A stretch of 64,000 bases of DNA from Candidula unifasciata (GCA_905116865.2 CAJHNH020001580.1:292001-356000), one strand, 5' to 3'; numbered from the stretch's first letter, positions 11,215 through 40,920 are shown. Notes: generated from the letters alone by a model not told the origin. Program-made: numbers and translations.

Positions 11215-14200
11215 TAGATACATCCCTTTACAATTTATTCTTATACAGTGAGGTCTCCATACATAATGTGAAGTGATATTCTCACAGCTTGTTCTCGTAA
11301 ACTAAGATCTCCATATATAATGTGAAGTGATATTCTCACAGTTTGTTCTCGTAAACTAAGATATCCATATATAATGTGAAGTGATATTCTCATAGTTTTG
11401 TTCTCGTAAACTAAGATCTCCATATATAATGTAAAGTGATATTCTCACAGTTTGTTCTCGTAAACTAAGATCTCCATATATAATGTAAAGTTATATTCTC
11501 ACAGTTTGTTCTCGTAAACTAAGATCTCCATATATAATGTGAAGTGATATTCTCATAGTTTTGTTCTCGTAAACTAACATCTCCATATATAATGTGAAGT
11601 GATATTCTCACAGTTCGTTCTCGTAAACTAAGATCTCCATACATAATGTAAAGTGATATTCTCATAGTTTTCTTCTCGTAAACTAAGATCTCCATATATA
11701 ATGTGAAGTGATATTCTCACAATTTGTTCTCGTAAACTAAGATATCCATATATAATGTAAAGTGATTTTCTCACAGTTTGTTCTCGTAAACTAAGATCTC
11801 CTATATAATGTAAAGTTATATTCTCACAGTTCGTTCTCGTAAACTAAGATCTCCATATATAATGTGAAGTGATATTCTCATAGTTTTGTTCTCGTAAACT
11901 AAGATCTCCATATATAATGTGAAGTGATATTCTCACAGTTCGTTCTCGTAAACTAAGATCTACATATATAATGTAAAGTGATATTCTCATAGTGTTGTTC
12001 TCGTAAACTAAGATCTCCATACATAATGTGAAGTGATATTCTCACAGTTCGTTCTCGTAAACTAAGATCTCCATATATAATGTGAAGTGATATTCTCACA
12101 ATTTGTTCTCGTAAACTAAGATCTCCATATATAATGTGAAGTGATATTCTCACAGTTCGTTCTCGTAAACTAAGGTCTCCATACATAATGTGAAGTGATA
12201 TTCTCACAGTTTGTTCTCGTAAACTAAGATCTCCGTATATAATGTAAAGTTATATTCTCACAGTTTGTTCTCGTAAACTAAGATCTCCATATATAATGTG
12301 AAGTGATATTCTCACAGTTCGTTCTCGTAAACTAAGGTCTCCATACATAATGTGAAGTGATATTCTCACAGTTTGTTCTCGTAAACTAAGATCTCCATAT
12401 ATAATGTAAAGTTATATTCTCACAGTTTGTTCTCTTAAACTAAGATCTCCATATATAATGTAAAGTGATATTCTCACAGTTTGTTCTCGTAAACTAAGAT
12501 CTCCATATATAATGTAAAGTTATATTCTCACAGTTTGTTCTCGTAAACTAAGATCTCCATACATAATGTAAAGTGATATTCTCATAGTTTTGTTCTCGTA
12601 AACTAAGATCTCCATATATAATGTGAAGTGATATTCTCACAGTTCGTTCTCGTAAACTAAGATCTCCATATATAATGTAAAGTGATATTCTCATAGTTTT
12701 GTTCTCGTAAACTAAGATCTCCATACATAATGTGAAGTGATATTCTCACAGTTTGTTCTCGTAAACTAAGATCTCCATATATAATGTGAAGTGATATTCT
12801 CACAGTTTTTTCTCGTAAACTAAGATATCCATATATAATGTAAAGTGATATTCTCACAGTTCGTTCTCGTAAACTAAGATCTCCATATATAATGTGAAGT
12901 GATATTCTCAGTTTGTTCTCGTAAACTAAGATCTCCATATATAATGTGAAGTGATATTCTCACAGTTTGTTCTCGTAAACTAAGGTCTCCATACATAATG
13001 TGAAGTGATATTCTCACAGTTTGTTCTCGTGAACTAAGATCTCCATATATAATGTGAAGTGATATTCTCACAGTTCGTTCTCGTAAACTAAGGTCTCCAT
13101 ATATAATGTGAAGTGATATTCTCACAGTTTGTTCTCGTAAACTAAGATCTCCATATATAATGTGAAGTGATATTCTCACAGTTTGTTCTCGTAAACTAAG
13201 GTCTCCATATATAATGTGAAGTGATATTCTCACAGTTTGTTCTCATAAACTAAGATCTCCATATATAATGTGAAGTAATATTCTCACAGTTTGTTCTCGT
13301 AAACTAAGGTCTCCATACATAATGTGAAGTGATATTCTCACAGTTCGTTCTCGTAAACTAAGATCTCCATATATAATGTGAAGTGATATTCTCACAGTAC
13401 GTTCTCGTAAACTAAGATCTCCATATATAATGTGAAGTGATATTCTCACAGTTCGTTCTCATAAACTAAGATCTCCATATATAATGTGAAGTGATATTCT
13501 CATAGTTTTGTTCTCGTAAACTAAGATCTCCATATATAATGTGAGGTGATATTCTCATAGTTTTGTTCTCGTAAACTAAGATCTCCATATATAATGTGAA
13601 GTGATATTCTCATAGTTTTGTTCTCGTAAACTAAGAACTCCATACATGATGTGAAGTGATATTCTCATAGTTTTGTTCTCATAAACTAAGAACTCCATAT
13701 AGGATGTGAAGTGATATTCTCATAGTTTTGTTCTCATAAACTAAGGTCTCCATACAGGATGTGAAGTGATGTTCTCATAGTTTTGTTCTCATAAACTAAG
13801 AACTCCATACAGGTTTTGAAGTGATGTTCTCATAATTTTGTTCTCATAAACTAAGGTCTCCATACAGGATGTGAAGTGATGTTTTCATAGTTTTGTTCTC
13901 ATAAACTAAGGTCTCCATACAGGATGTGAAGTGATATTTCCATAGTTTGTTCTCATAAACTGAGATCTCCAGAAATGATGTGAAGTGATATTCTCATAGT
14001 TTGTTCTCATAAACTGAGATCTCCAGAAATGATGTGAAGTGATATTTCCATAGTTTGTTCTCATAAACTGAGATCTCCATACATGATGTGAAGTGATATT
14101 CTCAGTTTGTTCTCATAAACTGAGATCTCCATACATGATGTGAAGTGATATTCTCACAGTTTGTTTTCGTACAGTGAGATCTCTATACATGACGTGAAGT

Positions 14201-14440
14201 GATATTCTCATAGTCAATTCTCGTAAAATGAGGTCTTCATACATGACGTGAAGTGATATTCTCATAGTTTGTTCTCGTAAAATGAGGTCTTCATACATGA
14301 TGTGAAGTGTTATTCTCATAGTTTGTTATAAACTGAGATCTTCATACATGATGTGAAGTGATATTCTCATAGTTTGTTCTCATAAACTGAGATCTTCATA
14401 CATGATGTGAAGTGATATTCTCATAGTTTGTTCTCATGAA
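11215..14440. repeat. Satellite, 54-bp unit, about 60 copies
   Basis: Unit built from GTTCTCGTAAACTAAGATCT, CCATATATAATGTGAAGTGA and TATTCTCACAGTTT. Copies are homogeneous between about 11250 and 13600 and become increasingly diverged to about 14440. Since 54 is 18 x 3, several minus-strand frames stay open (repeating ISLHIIYGDLSLREQ), but stops and indels break them and no gene is called. Confidence 0.95.
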
Positions 14441-15337
14441 ATGAAGTCTCCACAGATGTTACTGCCAGATCTAACACAGCAGACAAAAACCCATTCACAC
14501 ACACTCTTTCTGTTTCTATTTCTCTATTCCTTTTTTCAAACTATCGCCACCTCTCTCATTTCAATGTTTTCCTCTTTCTCCTTTCTCTCATCCTCTGGTA
14601 CTTACTCCCTCACCTTCATCTCTCTCTCACCATCTCTTCCTCCCTTCCTCACTGTCTTCCTCTCATCTCTTCAATTCTTATACATGGATGCACACACACA
14701 CCCACGCATACAATTTCATCAAAATAATGTGAACATTATTATTACCATTGAAAAAGATGTAGAAAAATATAACCCTTCTTGAATAAACTATTTAATCAAC
14801 TACGAAGCATCCGTCACAAAGAGTACCATGTTGTCATTTTAAAGTGTTATCATTCATGCTCTTAACCTCATAGACAAGACAAGTTACTAGTCAAAGCAAT
14901 TTTTTTAAACAAAAAACACAAAAACAATAGGATGCACAATTTTTTTCAAGAGTGCTATGCTTCGTTAAAGTGACCACAATACATCTCTTTTGCCCAGATG
15001 TGTGCATACAAAAAGATATGGTCCTGAATCCTGGTAAAACAGTTAATTTGAGTGTAGTTGATTTTGTGTTTTGATTAGAAGGATTCACTTATTTGCTTCC
15101 TTTTAATGAACTGTTAAAGTAGTGTGCACCTGACAAGATACAGCAAAATATGCCAGGCAATAAATTATGCAATCTACTGTTTGTGTTGTCTTTGTCTAAA
15201 GTTACCAGTCAATGTGAAGCATCAATAAGTATCACACTATTAAAATATCCTTTTTTCCTGGCATTGCTTTCATTCTTTCTTTCTTCAAACGACTGCTGCC
15301 CTCGGACAATCTGACCAAGCAAGAGAAGAGACTGTTC
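14441..15337. other. ARL1 downstream region
   Basis: Would hold the ARL1 3' UTR. It has a pyrimidine-rich plus-strand stretch (14500-14680) with no coding similarity. No poly(A) signal could be chosen with confidence. Confidence 0.4.
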
Positions 15338-32494
<17,157 letters not shown>

Positions 32495-32639
32495 TGTATG
32501 GCCTTTCTCGCGTATTAGGGGGGAAACGACACTTAAATTAGTTTTTCTAATTCTGCGAACCTAAATGCACCAATTTGTATTAAACTAACAACAACTATAA
32601 ATTATAAACCGTCCGCATCCCACAAGTTTATCGCTACGT

Positions 32640-32700
32640 GGAATGTAAGTAAACACACAGAAGAACTACTTCCGGGTTCCGTAATGACTAAATTCATCAT
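32640..32700 (-). promoter_or_regulatory. Probable ARL1 promoter with ETS-type site
   Basis: CCGGAAGT on the minus strand (32675-32668) lies 174 bp upstream of the proposed ARL1 ATG, in a stretch with more CpG than its surroundings. CCGGAAGT elements are typical of TATA-less housekeeping promoters in animals. No TATA box is seen. The transcription start is not determined. Confidence 0.4.
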
Positions 32701-32775
32701 CGTCATCAAGTGCCTTGCCAGCTAGCGTAGGCGTTCATGCGTCGCCATAGATCTCGGTCTCTGGTGTTCTGGATC
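32690..32775 (-). mobile_element. RTE-like LINE 3' tail
   Basis: CATCATCGTCATCAAGTGCC and TTGCCAGCTAGCGTAGGCG are the reverse complement of the GCCAGTCGGCAAGGCAC plus (GAT)n LINE end at 3595-3635. Confidence 0.5.
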
Positions 32776-32904
32776 AATTAAACTGATAATATTCCTCCTT
32801 GCCACTGTCTTAAGCCATTCACTATCATGTCTCTTGATCTGCCTCTTCTACCAGTGATCTTTCCAGTCGTCCTGGCATTTTACAGTGCTCCTTTTCTCAT
32901 TCAA

Positions 32905-32995
32905 ACTAATGGACGTAAATTTGCCTAGAAAAACTACACAACAGACAAGGGCTGTTGGGGTTGGTTCTGCAACGTCCTGTAAAGGATAAGTTCGG
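32905..32995 (+). mobile_element. SINE, family 1 (3' half)
   Basis: GGACGTAAATTTGCCTAGAA, AAACTAC and GGTTCTGCAACGTCCTGTAA match the 3' half of the family-1 copy at 56030-56240. The tRNA-like head is absent. Confidence 0.7.
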
Positions 32996-33029
32996 GTCCA
33001 GAAAGCAGCCTAGCAGTCGCAGCAGGGCC

Positions 33030-33861
33030 ATTGGGTCAGCCTGGAGAGCGCATTGCCGAGAGTACTCACATGGGGTGAGATCTGGCGAATGACCCTGTTG
33101 CGACTGAGCTTTATTGTTCGTTCGGCGTACGATGTATTACCGTCCGGTGTTTATATGGTTAAGTGGTCTGCGACTAATGATCCGACTTGCCCGCTGTGCA
33201 AAGCGAAGCAGACTCTTGAGCACGTCCTGTCCGCATGCAGGAAAGCCCTAGGTCAAGGCCGATATACCTGGCGACACAACAAGATGCTAAAAGAGTTAGC
33301 AGCCGTTGTTGACCAGGCTAGGATGCGGGCCAACGCTAGGGCCAGTGCTAAAATCGTCCCCATACGTTTCCTCAAGGCTGGGCAAATTCGCCAAAGTAAA
33401 GTCAACAAAAACGCATTAGCTCCATCTATGCTAGACTTTGCGAGGGACTGGTTACTGCCGGTTGATCTGCCAGGCCATGAAAGGTACCCTTAGTTAATCC
33501 GGAAGACCGGCCTGCGACCTGACATAGTTCTCCACTCTGCGGAGAAACAGCAGCTCATCCTAATTGAGCTGACTGTCCCGTATGGTTCGCGTATGGATGA
33601 AAATCACCTGTACAAGCTCAAGAAATACAGTGATTTAGCAGCCGGTCTGAGGAGAGACGAGGCGTACACAGTACGGGTCTTTGCCGTCGAAGTGGGAGCA
33701 AGAGGCCTCGTTTCCACTTCGCTCTACAATGTGGTTAAAGAACTAGGATTGCGCGGTAATGAACGGAAACGGACACTTAAGCAGCTGGGCGAGGTTGTCG
33801 AGAGGGCCTCGAGCTGGCTTTGGACGCAACGGAACAACGTAGGGGACGGGCCTCGGTGAGC
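33030..33861 (+). mobile_element. RLE-type non-LTR retrotransposon, C-terminal part
   Basis: About 270 codons interrupted by one stop (33491-33493) encode TLLRLSFIVRSAYDVLPSG, the CCHC zinc knuckle CPLCKAKQTLEHVLSAC, a basic linker, and the restriction-like endonuclease motif RPDIVLHSAEKQQLILIELT followed by VPYG. The region after it, DENHLYKLKKYSDLA through ELGLRGNERKRTLKQL, continues to a stop at 33859. PD...ELTVP after a CCHC is the layout of R2/NeSL/Hero-type elements, which use a PD-(D/E)XK nuclease rather than APE. The RT domain is absent (5' truncation). One in-frame TAG makes it inactive. Confidence 0.8.
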
Positions 33862-34275
33862 TGGTCTGGGTGTCTTGTGGAAAAGGGTTTCTCATCCCTT
33901 GAAAGTTCATCGTGTCCGAAGTGTCTGCCAGTGTTCCTCTGCCACCTGCTAACAAAAGTCCAACATGTGTCCGGTATACCAATCGTAAGCTTGTCGCTCG
34001 GTCGTCCAGGTATGCTGACTGTTCTAATTAGGCTACCGCGATGACTTCTTATCTCACAGTACCTTCTGCAAATCACCAAGTCGTCTTGTCCCTATCCGAA
34101 AGAAAACACCGTCTGGTAATTTCGTGCAGCAGAGTACCAGCCCTGAGCTTCATGAACTCAGGTGGGCCCACCTCTGAAAACGTCTAGGAGGTCGTGGGCC
34201 GAAACGTTTGTCGACGAGGGATAACTTCTACTGATGACTGGTAGATCCCTGCTGTACTTGCTCCCTGTGAGTTTA
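33862..34275 (+). mobile_element. Probable 3' UTR of the RLE-type element
   Basis: Non-coding continuation with CGTGGGCCGAAACGTTTGTC and GATGACTGGTAGATCCC. No poly(A) tail is visible and the end is not exact. Confidence 0.4.
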
Positions 34276-34359
34276 TTCCTATAAGCAAGAAACTTAACCT
34301 TTTCTCATTACATAACCAGAGAACTTCTCATTGTTGTATATAATGTTCTACTTTCATTA

Positions 34360-34530
34360 GCCATTTCTAGTCATTCAATGTTGGTTGTTCTGGCAGTCCA
34401 AGGTATTCTCAGGACTGACATCTCAGTTGCCTCCAAACTCTTCTTAATTTGCTTGCTCACATTCCAAGATTCTCTACCATACAACAGAACAGGCTCGATA
34501 TAACATTTCAGTACTCATTTCCTATGTTTA
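34360..34530 (-). mobile_element. LINE 3' fragment (RT C-terminal)
   Basis: The minus strand reads VLKCYIEPVLLYGRESWNVS, then KQIKKSLEATEMSVLRIPWT and ART, the conserved VLLYG.E.W and LRIPWTAR blocks of LINE RT C termini. Confidence 0.7.
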
Positions 34531-34796
34531 ATGAGAGTGATTTTTTTACGTAAAATACTTTTCTTCTAGAAAGCTGTCTTTACCTGGCCAATTCTGCTCT
34601 TAATGGCCAAGTTGCAGAGGCAATAATTTCACGAATAATCACTTTTTAAAATGTGCTTTCTGTAGGTTAACTGAAGCTCAAAGGCGCCAGAACCTAGGGG
34701 GCTAGGACACATTGAGCCCCACAAAATTGGGAATGGCCTCAGCCCTCATAATTCTTAGGGGGCCCCAGCTCCACCCCCTCAAAATTTGGGTAGAGG

Positions 34797-35345
34797 CTAT
34801 GTGGATACCCCTAACCATGTACAGACATTCATTTGTGGGCATTCAAATGTGGGCTCAGTCCTCCGATGCAGCAGCCACTCCAAGGTACCTATACTAATTG
34901 TTCCCATGAGAAGCTGACTATAATGTCTCCTATCTCGGCCTCGAAGGCGACATAGACGTGTTTTAACATGATTTAATCCAATGTCATGCAATCATGTTAG
35001 TGTCAGAGATTTGTCATTATCCACTAGCCCAGTCCGTACAGCGTTAGCGAAATCTGCTCTGTCCATGCTTCTTCCCACATGTGTTGGTGCATGCATTGCT
35101 TGCCAGTTGGTCTGCTCACTTATTACCCTTTATCCCCCCCCCCCCCCTCATGTGTGTAAATCCAAGAGAGGGAGGTTAAGTGCGATTTTTCCAATGCCTT
35201 CTACCCAGTCAGAGCGCATACTGCCTGTTGCTATCTTCAGAAGCATGTTCATGGAATCTGATACAATTACTGTCTGTGAGGTTTTTTGCTCAGATATCCA
35301 GGCAGAGGTTATCGCCATGGTCATGCTTTTCTAAGTATCTGTTTA
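34797..35345 (-). mobile_element. Jockey-like LINE, RNase H end (related subfamily)
   Basis: The minus strand reads PTHVGRSMDRADFANAVRTG, LNHVKTRLCRLRGRDRRHYS, then GTISIGTLEWLL and RTEPTFECP, aligning with the last 90 codons of the 16765-17957 element but clearly diverged. It contains a poly(C) run at about 35130. Confidence 0.65.
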
Positions 35346-35359
35346 GTGATGAGAGTTCA

Positions 35360-35880
35360 GCTAAAAACTGACATCATAGTACTTGGGAAATCCCATAAGT
35401 GTTTCATCCTCATCTTCAACAGCTAGCTAAGAGTTCCCATTCCGATGGTGACAGTAGCAGTTTCATAAACAGATTATGTGTCCGTCTTGCCTTTCCCTGT
35501 CGGCCAGACCCCCTTGTCATTCCTACCTGTACCAATCTCTCCAGACCATAATCATCCATTCGTGCTTTTTTATTGTTAGCTTTCTCCTAAGGGACCTTAA
35601 CCACATCTAAGTTATTCATCAGTTTACCCAATGGTGCACACCCGGCAAGTATGTCTGCTGATTATTTCCTAGCAGTCCTGCGTTACCCTGAGACAACATC
35701 CAATGGACGCTAATGAACCGAGACTTCTGAAGCAACGCTTGCAAGTCTGCACGGAGCATGCATGTCTCTACCTTTCTTAACAGGTTTTACGACCCTTCTC
35801 AGATTCTCCTTTCCATGCTCACTAATTTTCATTCCTTCTTTGTTTTGAGTGACCATGTCTAGCACTGGTAGCCAATGGCT
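35360..35880 (-). mobile_element. Jockey-like LINE 3' end (decayed)
   Basis: AATCCCATAAGTGTTTCATC, CTCATCTTCAACAGCTAGCT, GTCCGTCTTGCCTTTCC and GCAAGTCTGCACGGAGCATG parallel 16793-17190. No frame survives. Confidence 0.7.
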
Positions 35881-36046
35881 TTAAAATAGGTTATTATACA
35901 TTGTATTGGTCATTTTGTTAGCTTATATTCGTTTGCCCACCCAGGGGCTTTCAATATAGTACATAATGTAGTCAATAAAAAACATGTTAGAAGGCTGAAT
36001 GGTGTTAATGAGCTTGCTCATATTGTATTGGCCACCTGCTCGTTGT

Positions 36047-36310
36047 GATTGAAACCTTGAGATAGCGGTTCTGGACGGTAGGAACAGTCAATCATTATAT
36101 CAGCTGCTGACTGATCCATTAGAATAGTGGTTCTGGATGGTAGGAACAGTCAATCATTACATCAGCTGCTGACTGATCCATTATAATAGTGGTTCTGGAC
36201 GGTAGGAACAGTCAATCATTATATCAGCTGCTGACTGATCCATTATAATAGTGGTTCTGGACGGTAGGAACAGTCAATCATTACATTAGCTGCTGACTGA
36301 TCCATTAGAA
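36047..36310. repeat. Tandem repeat, 62-bp unit, about 4 copies
   Basis: Unit GGTTCTGGACGGTAGGAACA, GTCAATCATTATATCAGCTG, CTGACTGATCCATTAGAATA, GT. The last unit passes into the hAT terminus that follows, sharing CATTAGAATAGTGGTTCT. Confidence 0.9.
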
Positions 36311-36515
36311 TAGTGGTTCTCAACCTTCCTAATGTCGCGACCCTTTAATACAATTTCTCATGTGGTGACCCCAACCATAGTTATTTTCCTTGCTACCTCA
36401 TAACTTCAATGAATGTGTGTTGCGATGGTCTTTGGGGACCAATGTGAAAGGGTCGTTCAACTCCCCCCCCCCCCCCAGGTCGCGACCCACAGGTTGAGAA
36501 CTGCTGCGTTAGAAA
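36311..36515 (+). mobile_element. SPIN-like non-autonomous hAT element, copy 2
   Basis: Starts TAGTGGTTCTCAACCTTCCT and ends GGTTGAGAACTGCTG. Interior GTCGCGACCCTTTAATACA, TTGCTACCTCATAACTTCAA, GTGAAAGGGTCGTTCAAC and GGTCGCGACCCACAGG are the signature of SPIN hAT elements. The flanking 8-bp duplication is CATTAGAA/CGTTAGAA. It contains a poly(C) run (36463-36477) that may vary in length. Confidence 0.85.
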
Positions 36516-36628
36516 AAAACTGTGTAAAGGTTTTATTGTTTTTATCGGTTGCATCCCTTGGCAAAGTGGTCAAATCTCAGTTGATCAGGGTTTCCCTACG
36601 GGCTGTGACCTGAGAGTTGACCACTCTG

Positions 36629-36786
<158 letters not shown>

Positions 36787-37479
36787 CACACACACATATA
36801 TAAATATATATGTGTGTGTGTGTGTGTATACATATGTATGGATGGCAGACTCCAGAAGAGACCCCGGATACCCCTTTGAAATTCCAAAGAAGTTGTAATT
36901 AGGCCACCCATAATTGCTACAACCAGCCTGATGTAAATGCAGTCGTGGATAAGGTAGCCAATGCTGCTTTAATCGGACAGAACGGCGGAATCGGAATACT
37001 GATGACTACTCAAGACTTTCCGCCGGAATTTATCACATAAGAAGTACAGTATGGAACACTGAGACTGACAGATAGGTGGATGGATCGATAAATACATACA
37101 TAGATACCAATAGCAATTAGATTACAATGTATCAACTTGACTCAGATCTATGCCATCCACTTTGGTTTTGTAAGATATTGTTTCTTTGTTATTACCATTA
37201 CCTCTGTTTTCCCCGCTGTTTAAACTAAGACCTTTTTTTTTTTTGAGTTTACTATAATGTCTATCATCTCTTGTAACCAAATTTTATTTTTCAATAACCA
37301 CATCACAAGGCCTCAGATTCTGATGAATTTAAAGGGACAACACTGGGCCAGAAGATGATTCTCATACTTCACACAAAACATATCGCTCAACATAGTCCTC
37401 CAGAACTGACTTCTTTCACAGCTCATGCCATTGTGCCCACTTTTACATATTCCTGTCAGATTGCTGCATATCTCTTCCT

Positions 37480-37570
37480 TCAGTCTTCCTCTTCTTCTTT
37501 GCGCTCAATGGCTGTAAACTCCAGTGAAAATTTTGGTTGTTCACCCACTTCTGAATTGTTTTACAAATCT
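37480..37570 (+). mobile_element. Interspersed repeat, family 4 (fragment)
   Basis: CTTCTTCTTTGCGCTCAATG, GCTGTAAACTCCAGTG and TTCACCCACTTCTG match the start of the 63095-63240 copy. Confidence 0.55.
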
Positions 37571-37649
37571 GGCTTATTTGTGTGCACACTAATGGTTTCT
37601 TACCTCTCCGGCAGATGGACTATGAAAGAAATGTTGATCTTATTTACAT

Positions 37650-37800
37650 TGGCAAAGCCCTAATTGGGACTTTCCTAGTACCCATTTTAGGCTGATGGTC
37701 AATCTGGGGACCCATTTTGTTCTCCAAATCTGCCGATATATGGTGCTAGCCTCATGTTTAACAAAATCAGTCTGCACTCTATAGGTGATGCATATCGAAC
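37650..37800 (-). mobile_element. Partial SINE, family 2 (diverged)
   Basis: ACTTTCCTAGTACCCATTTT, AGGCTGATGGTCAATCTGGG and a decayed continuation match the body of family 2. The ends are not clear. Confidence 0.4.
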
Positions 37801-37965
37801 CTAAGAGTTCTCTCTAACCTGTTCTGTAGAGAGCAACTCACCATGCATTTTTGGGGTTCTACTCACATTATTCATTTTTTCCTCAATTCCTGATTTTCAG
37901 TTGGTTCCGCATAAGGTTAAAAATGGACAAATATGGCACCAGCACATCATCATTACAGGGACTCA

Positions 37966-39655
37966 CACTGATATACTGTCCAGGATATAACTCACACTGA
38001 TATACTGTCCAGGATATAACTCACACTGATATACTGTCCAGGATATAACTCACACTGATATACTGTCCAGGATATAACTCACACTGATATACTGTCCAGG
38101 ATATAACTCACATGGATATACTGTCCAGGATATAACTCACACTGATATACTGTCCAGGATATAACTCACAAGGATATACTGTCCAGGATATGACTCACAC
38201 TGATATACTGTCCAGGATATGACTCACACTGATATACTGTCCAGGATATGACTCACACTGATATACTGTCCAGGATATGACTCACACTGATATACTGTCC
38301 AGGATATGACTCACACTGATATACTGTCCAGGATATGACTCAAACTGATATACTGTCCAGGATATGACTCACTGTCCTGATATACTGTCCAGGATATGAC
38401 TCACACTGATATACTGTCCAGGATATGACTCACACTGATATACTGTCCAGGATATGACTCACACTGATATACTGTCCAGGATATGACTCGCATGGATATA
38501 CTGTCCAGGATATGACTCGCATGGATATACTGTCCAGGATATGACTCGCATGGATATACTGTCCAGGATATGACTCACATGGATATACTGTCCAGGATAT
38601 GACTCACATGGATATACTGTCCAGGATTTGACTCACATGGATATACTGTCCAGGATATGGCTCGCATGGATATACTGTCCAGGATATGACTCACATGGAT
38701 ATACTGTCCAGGATATGACTTTCACGGATATTCTGTCTAGGATATGACTCACATGGATATACTGTCCAGGATATGACTCACATGGATATACATACTTTCC
38801 AGGATATGACTCACATGGATATACTGTCCAGGAAATGACTCACATGGATATCCTGTCCGGGATATGACTCACATGGATATACTGTCCGGGATATGACTCA
38901 CATGGATATACTATCCAGGATTTGACTCACATGGATATACTGTCCAGGATATGACACACATGGATATACTGTCTAGGATTTGACTCACATGGATATACTG
39001 TCCAGGATATGACTCACATGTATATACTGTCCAGGAAATGACTCACATGGATATCCTGTCCAGGAAATGACTCACATGGATATACTGTCCAGGATTTGAC
39101 TCACATGGATATACTGTCCAGGATACGACTCACATGAATATTCTGTCTAGGATATGACTCACAAGGATATACTGTCTAGGATATGACTCACATGGATATA
39201 CTGTCCAGGATATGACTCACATGGATATACTGTCCAGGAAATGACTCACATGGATATACTGTCCAGGATATGACTCACATGGATATACTGTCCAGGATTT
39301 GACTCACATGGATATACTGTCCAGGATTTGACTCACATGGATATACTGTCCCGGAAATGACTCACATGGATATACTGTCCGGGATATGACTCACATAGAT
39401 ATACTGTCCGGGATATGACTCACATGGATATACTGTCCGGGATATGACTCACAAGGATATACTGTCCAGGATATGACTCACATGGATGTATTGTCCAGGA
39501 TATGACTCACATGGATATACTGTCCGGGATATCACTTACATGGATATACTGTCCAGGATATGACTCACAAGGATATACTGTCCAGGATATGACACACATG
39601 GATATTCTGTCTAGGATATGACTCACAAGGATATACTGTCCAGGATATGCAGGAG
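37966..39655. repeat. Satellite, 29-bp unit, about 58 copies
   Basis: Unit GATATGACTCACATGGATAT followed by ACTGTCCAG. Left-hand copies read GATATAACTCACACTGAT, the middle GATATGACTCACACTGAT, and the right GATATGACTCACATGGAT, so variants are grouped along the array. The unit is not a multiple of three and no frame stays open. Confidence 0.95.
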
Positions 39656-40093
39656 TACGAGGTGATGGAACAGATGATTTTCTGGCTACAAAAGTGATAG
39701 TTAAAGGAACACTCTTACTGGACAACTAAGACGTTCTAAAGACCATTTATAAATAAATTCTGACAGAAGACACAATGAAATACCATGTGTAGTGTACATA
39801 GCATAACCTTTGACCAGTCAGGGTCGTGGAGGTGTCTCGATGATAGCAAGCACATGAAACCTACTTTCTTGATGAATAAATTTGTGCTTATTCCTGTCCA
39901 CTTCTTGATGTTGTCATTCCATATTTTCTTTGCCCTCCTCTTCTTCCACTACCCCTCAAAGATCCTTGAAATACAGCCTTTGCAATTAAATCATGTCTTA
40001 CCACATGCCTGAACCAAGCTAGCTTGTGACATTTAATCACTGCTAAGAGAGGCTATGATGTTCTGCAAATTTGTATATTTTGTCTCTGATATT

Positions 40094-40124
<31 letters not shown>

Positions 40125-40425
40125 GGGGGGCGCGTTCTAAATAACTGATTCGTAAAATGCGTCTATAGGATTTACATCTGGAAAACCTGATTAAAATGTG
40201 CAATTAAGAGTTGATCTGGCAAGGAGGGAAGTACGAGAGGAAGAGATCTTTAGCGTACAATAGGAACAGTTAACATTTATACCTTAGGACAATTGCTGTG
40301 GAAAATGGTGCATCTATGGGTGTGTCCAGTCTGCAATAATAGTGATTCTTAAATCAATAATATGTAGTCCTCATGTCACATTCAACTGTTACTCTAATCC
40401 TTTCTGCTCTAACTGTCACTCTTTT
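39656..40425. other. Spacer with long poly(G) run
   Basis: No gene is recognised. A T-run followed by 27 G residues (40104-40130) is the main feature. A possible LINE remnant at 39890-40010 (CTTCCACTACCCCTCAAAGA) is too decayed to call. Confidence 0.5.
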
Positions 40426-40429
40426 TTCT

Positions 40430-40680
40430 CTGCGTTTACCCGTTGTGAATTCCGGCAGCAAGTTCCGAGTACTCGTCCACCTCCAGACTTTATTCTGCTT
40501 CCAGAAACTGAGCATTGTTGCATGCACATCCATTTCACTCATCTGGTTTATTTGTATGCAGACTGTTGGTTCCTTGCCTCTAGGCAGATGTACTCGGGCT
40601 TCGAAGGATGCACCCAGTTAGTCGAATCTTGTGATAATGCTTATTTGGGGAGGCAGTGGGTCTATTCTTGTTTTCCCCAC
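40430..40680 (+). mobile_element. Interspersed repeat, family 4
   Basis: Long copy: GTCCACCTCCAGACTTTATT, TTCACTCATCTGG, TATGCAGACTGTTGGTTCCT, TGCCTCTAGGCAGATG, then GGATGCACCCAGTTAGTCGA and a GC-rich end. It defines about 250 bp of the family. Confidence 0.65.
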
Positions 40681-40779
40681 GATGGGGACCCGAAACCCAC
40701 ACTCTATCTCTCTCATGGTGTTCATTCCAAAACTCATTGTGACCAAAACATTTATTACTCAAAGTAAAACCTTTCTGGG

Positions 40780-40920
40780 AAATAAAAAGTTCAATAATTT
40801 ATGCCATGTTTCTGGGAAGTAAAAGTGGCCAGCATGAAGCTAGGCACAAAGTTAATAACATCACCCATCAAGCACCAACTGGTCTATAAAAATATAGATC
40901 TAAGACTGCTTACCTGATAA
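40780..40920 (+). mobile_element. Partial SINE, family 2
   Basis: TTTCTGGGAAGTAAAAGTGG, CCAGCATGAAGCT, CATCACCCATCAAGCACCAA and CTGGTCTATAAAAATATAGA match the 3' half of the family. Confidence 0.65.

Noticed and set aside
40104..40130. Poly(G) run as a regulatory or quadruplex site
   Set aside because: Homopolymers of this size (also at 24059, 35130, 36463, 52444, 61065) are scattered, vary with sequencing error, and show no link to a gene start.
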